From a virus: a stretch of DNA of 57,829 nt. Below are positions 56,916 through 57,829 of this stretch, one piece after another (position 1 is the stretch's first letter; every line of letters starts with the position of its first letter). The position numbers were made by a program, and so were the translations under genes. A model generated the notes under the pieces. The model saw only the letters and a list, made by a program, of their open reading frames with translations, did no database searches and was not told the origin of the DNA. Location of the stretch: positions 1 to 57,829 of the IMG/VR virus record IMGVR_UViG_3300001683_000002; one strand, 5' to 3'.

Positions 56916-57829
56916 TGACAAAGAATTCTTAGACCTGGCAAGGGACGCGTATACAACAAGCGAAACCTATGTTGACTCATTTATGCGTAAGCAATGGGAA
57001 GACGGATTAAAACAATGGCAAGGTAAACACGCAACAGGCTCCAAGTATCTAGCAGAAGGATACCGTGGACGCTCACATTTATTTAGACCACGCACTAGAG
57101 CAGTAATACGTAAGAATGAGGCAGCAGCAGCAGCAGCGTTCTTTTCAACGTCAGACGTAGTCAATATATCACCTCAAGATGACTCAAACCCATTAGACAA
57201 GCTTACGGCTGAAATAATGGACAGCTTAGTCAACTACAGATTAAATAATACTATTCCTTGGTTCATGATCCTGAACGGTGCTTATCAGAGTGCCCAGGTA
57301 ATGGGTCAGGTGTGTAGTTACCAGTCGTGGAAGTACGAGAATGGCAAGGATGAGCCATGCATTGACCTACGACCAATAGAGAACATACGAATAGATCCAG
57401 CTTCAGATTGGCTAGATCCTGTGAATTCAAGCCCTTATATCATCGATTTAATCCCTATGTACGTAGGCGACATCGAAACAAAGATGAGAGTGCCTGATGA
57501 GAAGACAGGGGAACCAGAGTGGATAGATACAGATGAAAAGACATTATTAAGTGCTACCAATGAATATTGGGATAGTACACGCATGCAAAGGGAAGATAGA
57601 GGAGATAGTAAGTCTAATCTATATACTACAAACAACAAGTTTGCCACAGCATGGGTCAGACGTAACATTATTAAAGTAGACGGTCAAGACTGGGTATTCT
57701 ATACTCTGGGCAGTGAGCATTTACTAAGTAAGCCAAAGAAGCTAGAAGAAGTATACCATACAGGCGAGAGACCATATGTGATAGGTTCATGTATATTAGA
57801 GTCCAATAGATCAATGCCTTCTAGTGTCT
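56905..57829 (+). CDS. Portal protein, N-terminal part (continues at the left end)
   Basis: ATG 56905 opens the portal gene, which runs off the window end and continues in frame from base 1 through the 91-base overlap. The N-terminal half has the mixed helix/strand composition expected of the portal clip and stem region and includes RPRTRAVIRKNEAAAAAAFF, found near the start of podovirus portals. Confidence 0.85.
   Translation, partial: MALNDKEFLDLARDAYTTSETYVDSFMRKQWEDGLKQWQGKHATGSKYLAEGYRGRSHLFRPRTRAVIRKNEAAAAAAFFSTSDVVNISPQDDSNPLDKLTAEIMDSLVNYRLNNTIPWFMILNGAYQSAQVMGQVCSYQSWKYENGKDEPCIDLRPIENIRIDPASDWLDPVNSSPYIIDLIPMYVGDIETKMRVPDEKTGEPEWIDTDEKTLLSATNEYWDSTRMQREDRGDSKSNLYTTNNKFATAWVRRNIIKVDGQDWVFYTLGSEHLLSKPKKLEEVYHTGERPYVIGSCILESNRSMPSSV
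57739..57829. repeat. Terminal direct repeat, right copy (contig overlap)
   Basis: These last 91 bases equal bases 1-91 exactly. Removing one copy gives a circle of 57,738 bp with an uninterrupted portal gene. Confidence 0.93.

Noticed and set aside
1-57829. tRNA genes, CRISPR arrays, integrase or transposase
   Set aside because: Reading both strands by eye gave no cloverleaf, regular spacer array, tyrosine or serine recombinase or DDE transposase pattern; a tRNAscan run would settle the tRNA point.
57739-57829. Biological direct terminal repeat
   Set aside because: The repeat falls inside the portal gene and has the exact size of an assembler overlap; terminal repeats of podoviruses normally lie between genes.

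Overview
The window is an essentially complete genome of a short-tailed (podovirus-type) bacteriophage. The first 91 bases (1-91) are repeated exactly at the end (57739-57829), in the middle of the portal gene. The contig therefore closes into a circle of 57,738 bp, and the portal reading frame is continuous across the junction (687 codons of protein). A 91-base identity is what a k-mer assembler leaves on a circular or circularly permuted molecule. The base composition is moderately AT-rich by eye (not computed). Shine-Dalgarno starts, a GH24 lysozyme, a holin and a Sak3-type annealing protein suggest a Gram-negative, probably aquatic, host. No integrase, tRNA, CRISPR array or insertion sequence was seen.

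Layout. (1) 52.9-57.8 kb and 1-3.6 kb, rightward: lysozyme, holin and accessory membrane protein, small and large terminase, portal, a portal-linked microprotein, scaffold and major capsid protein, closed by a terminator at 3653-3678. (2) 3.7-22.4 kb, rightward: small head proteins, an adaptor, and a long series of beta-rich tail, fibre and decoration proteins. These include a 26-residue tandem-repeat protein, an RCC1-type propeller, and a 1025-residue protein carrying a complete trypsin-like serine protease domain. (3) 22.4-34.9 kb, rightward: a Q-rich virion protein and an 11.3-kb gene for a 3770-residue polyvalent protein with a zincin motif, two ADP-ribosyltransferase-like domains and an LPD38-like C-terminus, probably ejected with the DNA. 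(4) 34.9-40.5 kb, leftward: small membrane proteins, a secreted alpha/beta hydrolase, PhoH, a Cro-like regulator, a DnaQ-like exonuclease and a Sak3-type single-strand annealing protein. (5) 40.6-52.8 kb, rightward: metallophosphoesterase, SF2 helicase, primase, SSB, VRR-NUC nuclease, DUF1364 and DUF1367 proteins, a LOG-family protein and about twenty microproteins, closed by a strong terminator at 52813-52855.

Control. Seven promoters in regions 4 and 5 share a TTGC-type -35 box and exactly 17 bp to the -10 box. Four of the five other -35 boxes in those promoters sit in the same AT-rich context. Three leftward promoters (37.0, 38.3, 40.5 kb) and four rightward ones (41.8, 45.8, 46.8, 49.7 kb) would drive early and middle genes away from a divergent centre at 40.5 kb. 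Late genes are probably driven from an extended -10 promoter inside a palindrome at 53605-53619, with others near 56.4 and 22.4 kb.

The most unusual element is the 780-bp gene-free stretch at 42526-43309. It can fold into several long helices and is a candidate for a large structured non-coding RNA, of the size class of the phage-borne GOLLD and ROOL RNAs. Other points of interest are the serine protease in the tail module, the duplicated ADP-ribosyltransferase domains with near-identical DNA, three tandem paralogous membrane microproteins spaced exactly 122 bp apart, a phage LOG-family enzyme and a secreted alpha/beta hydrolase.
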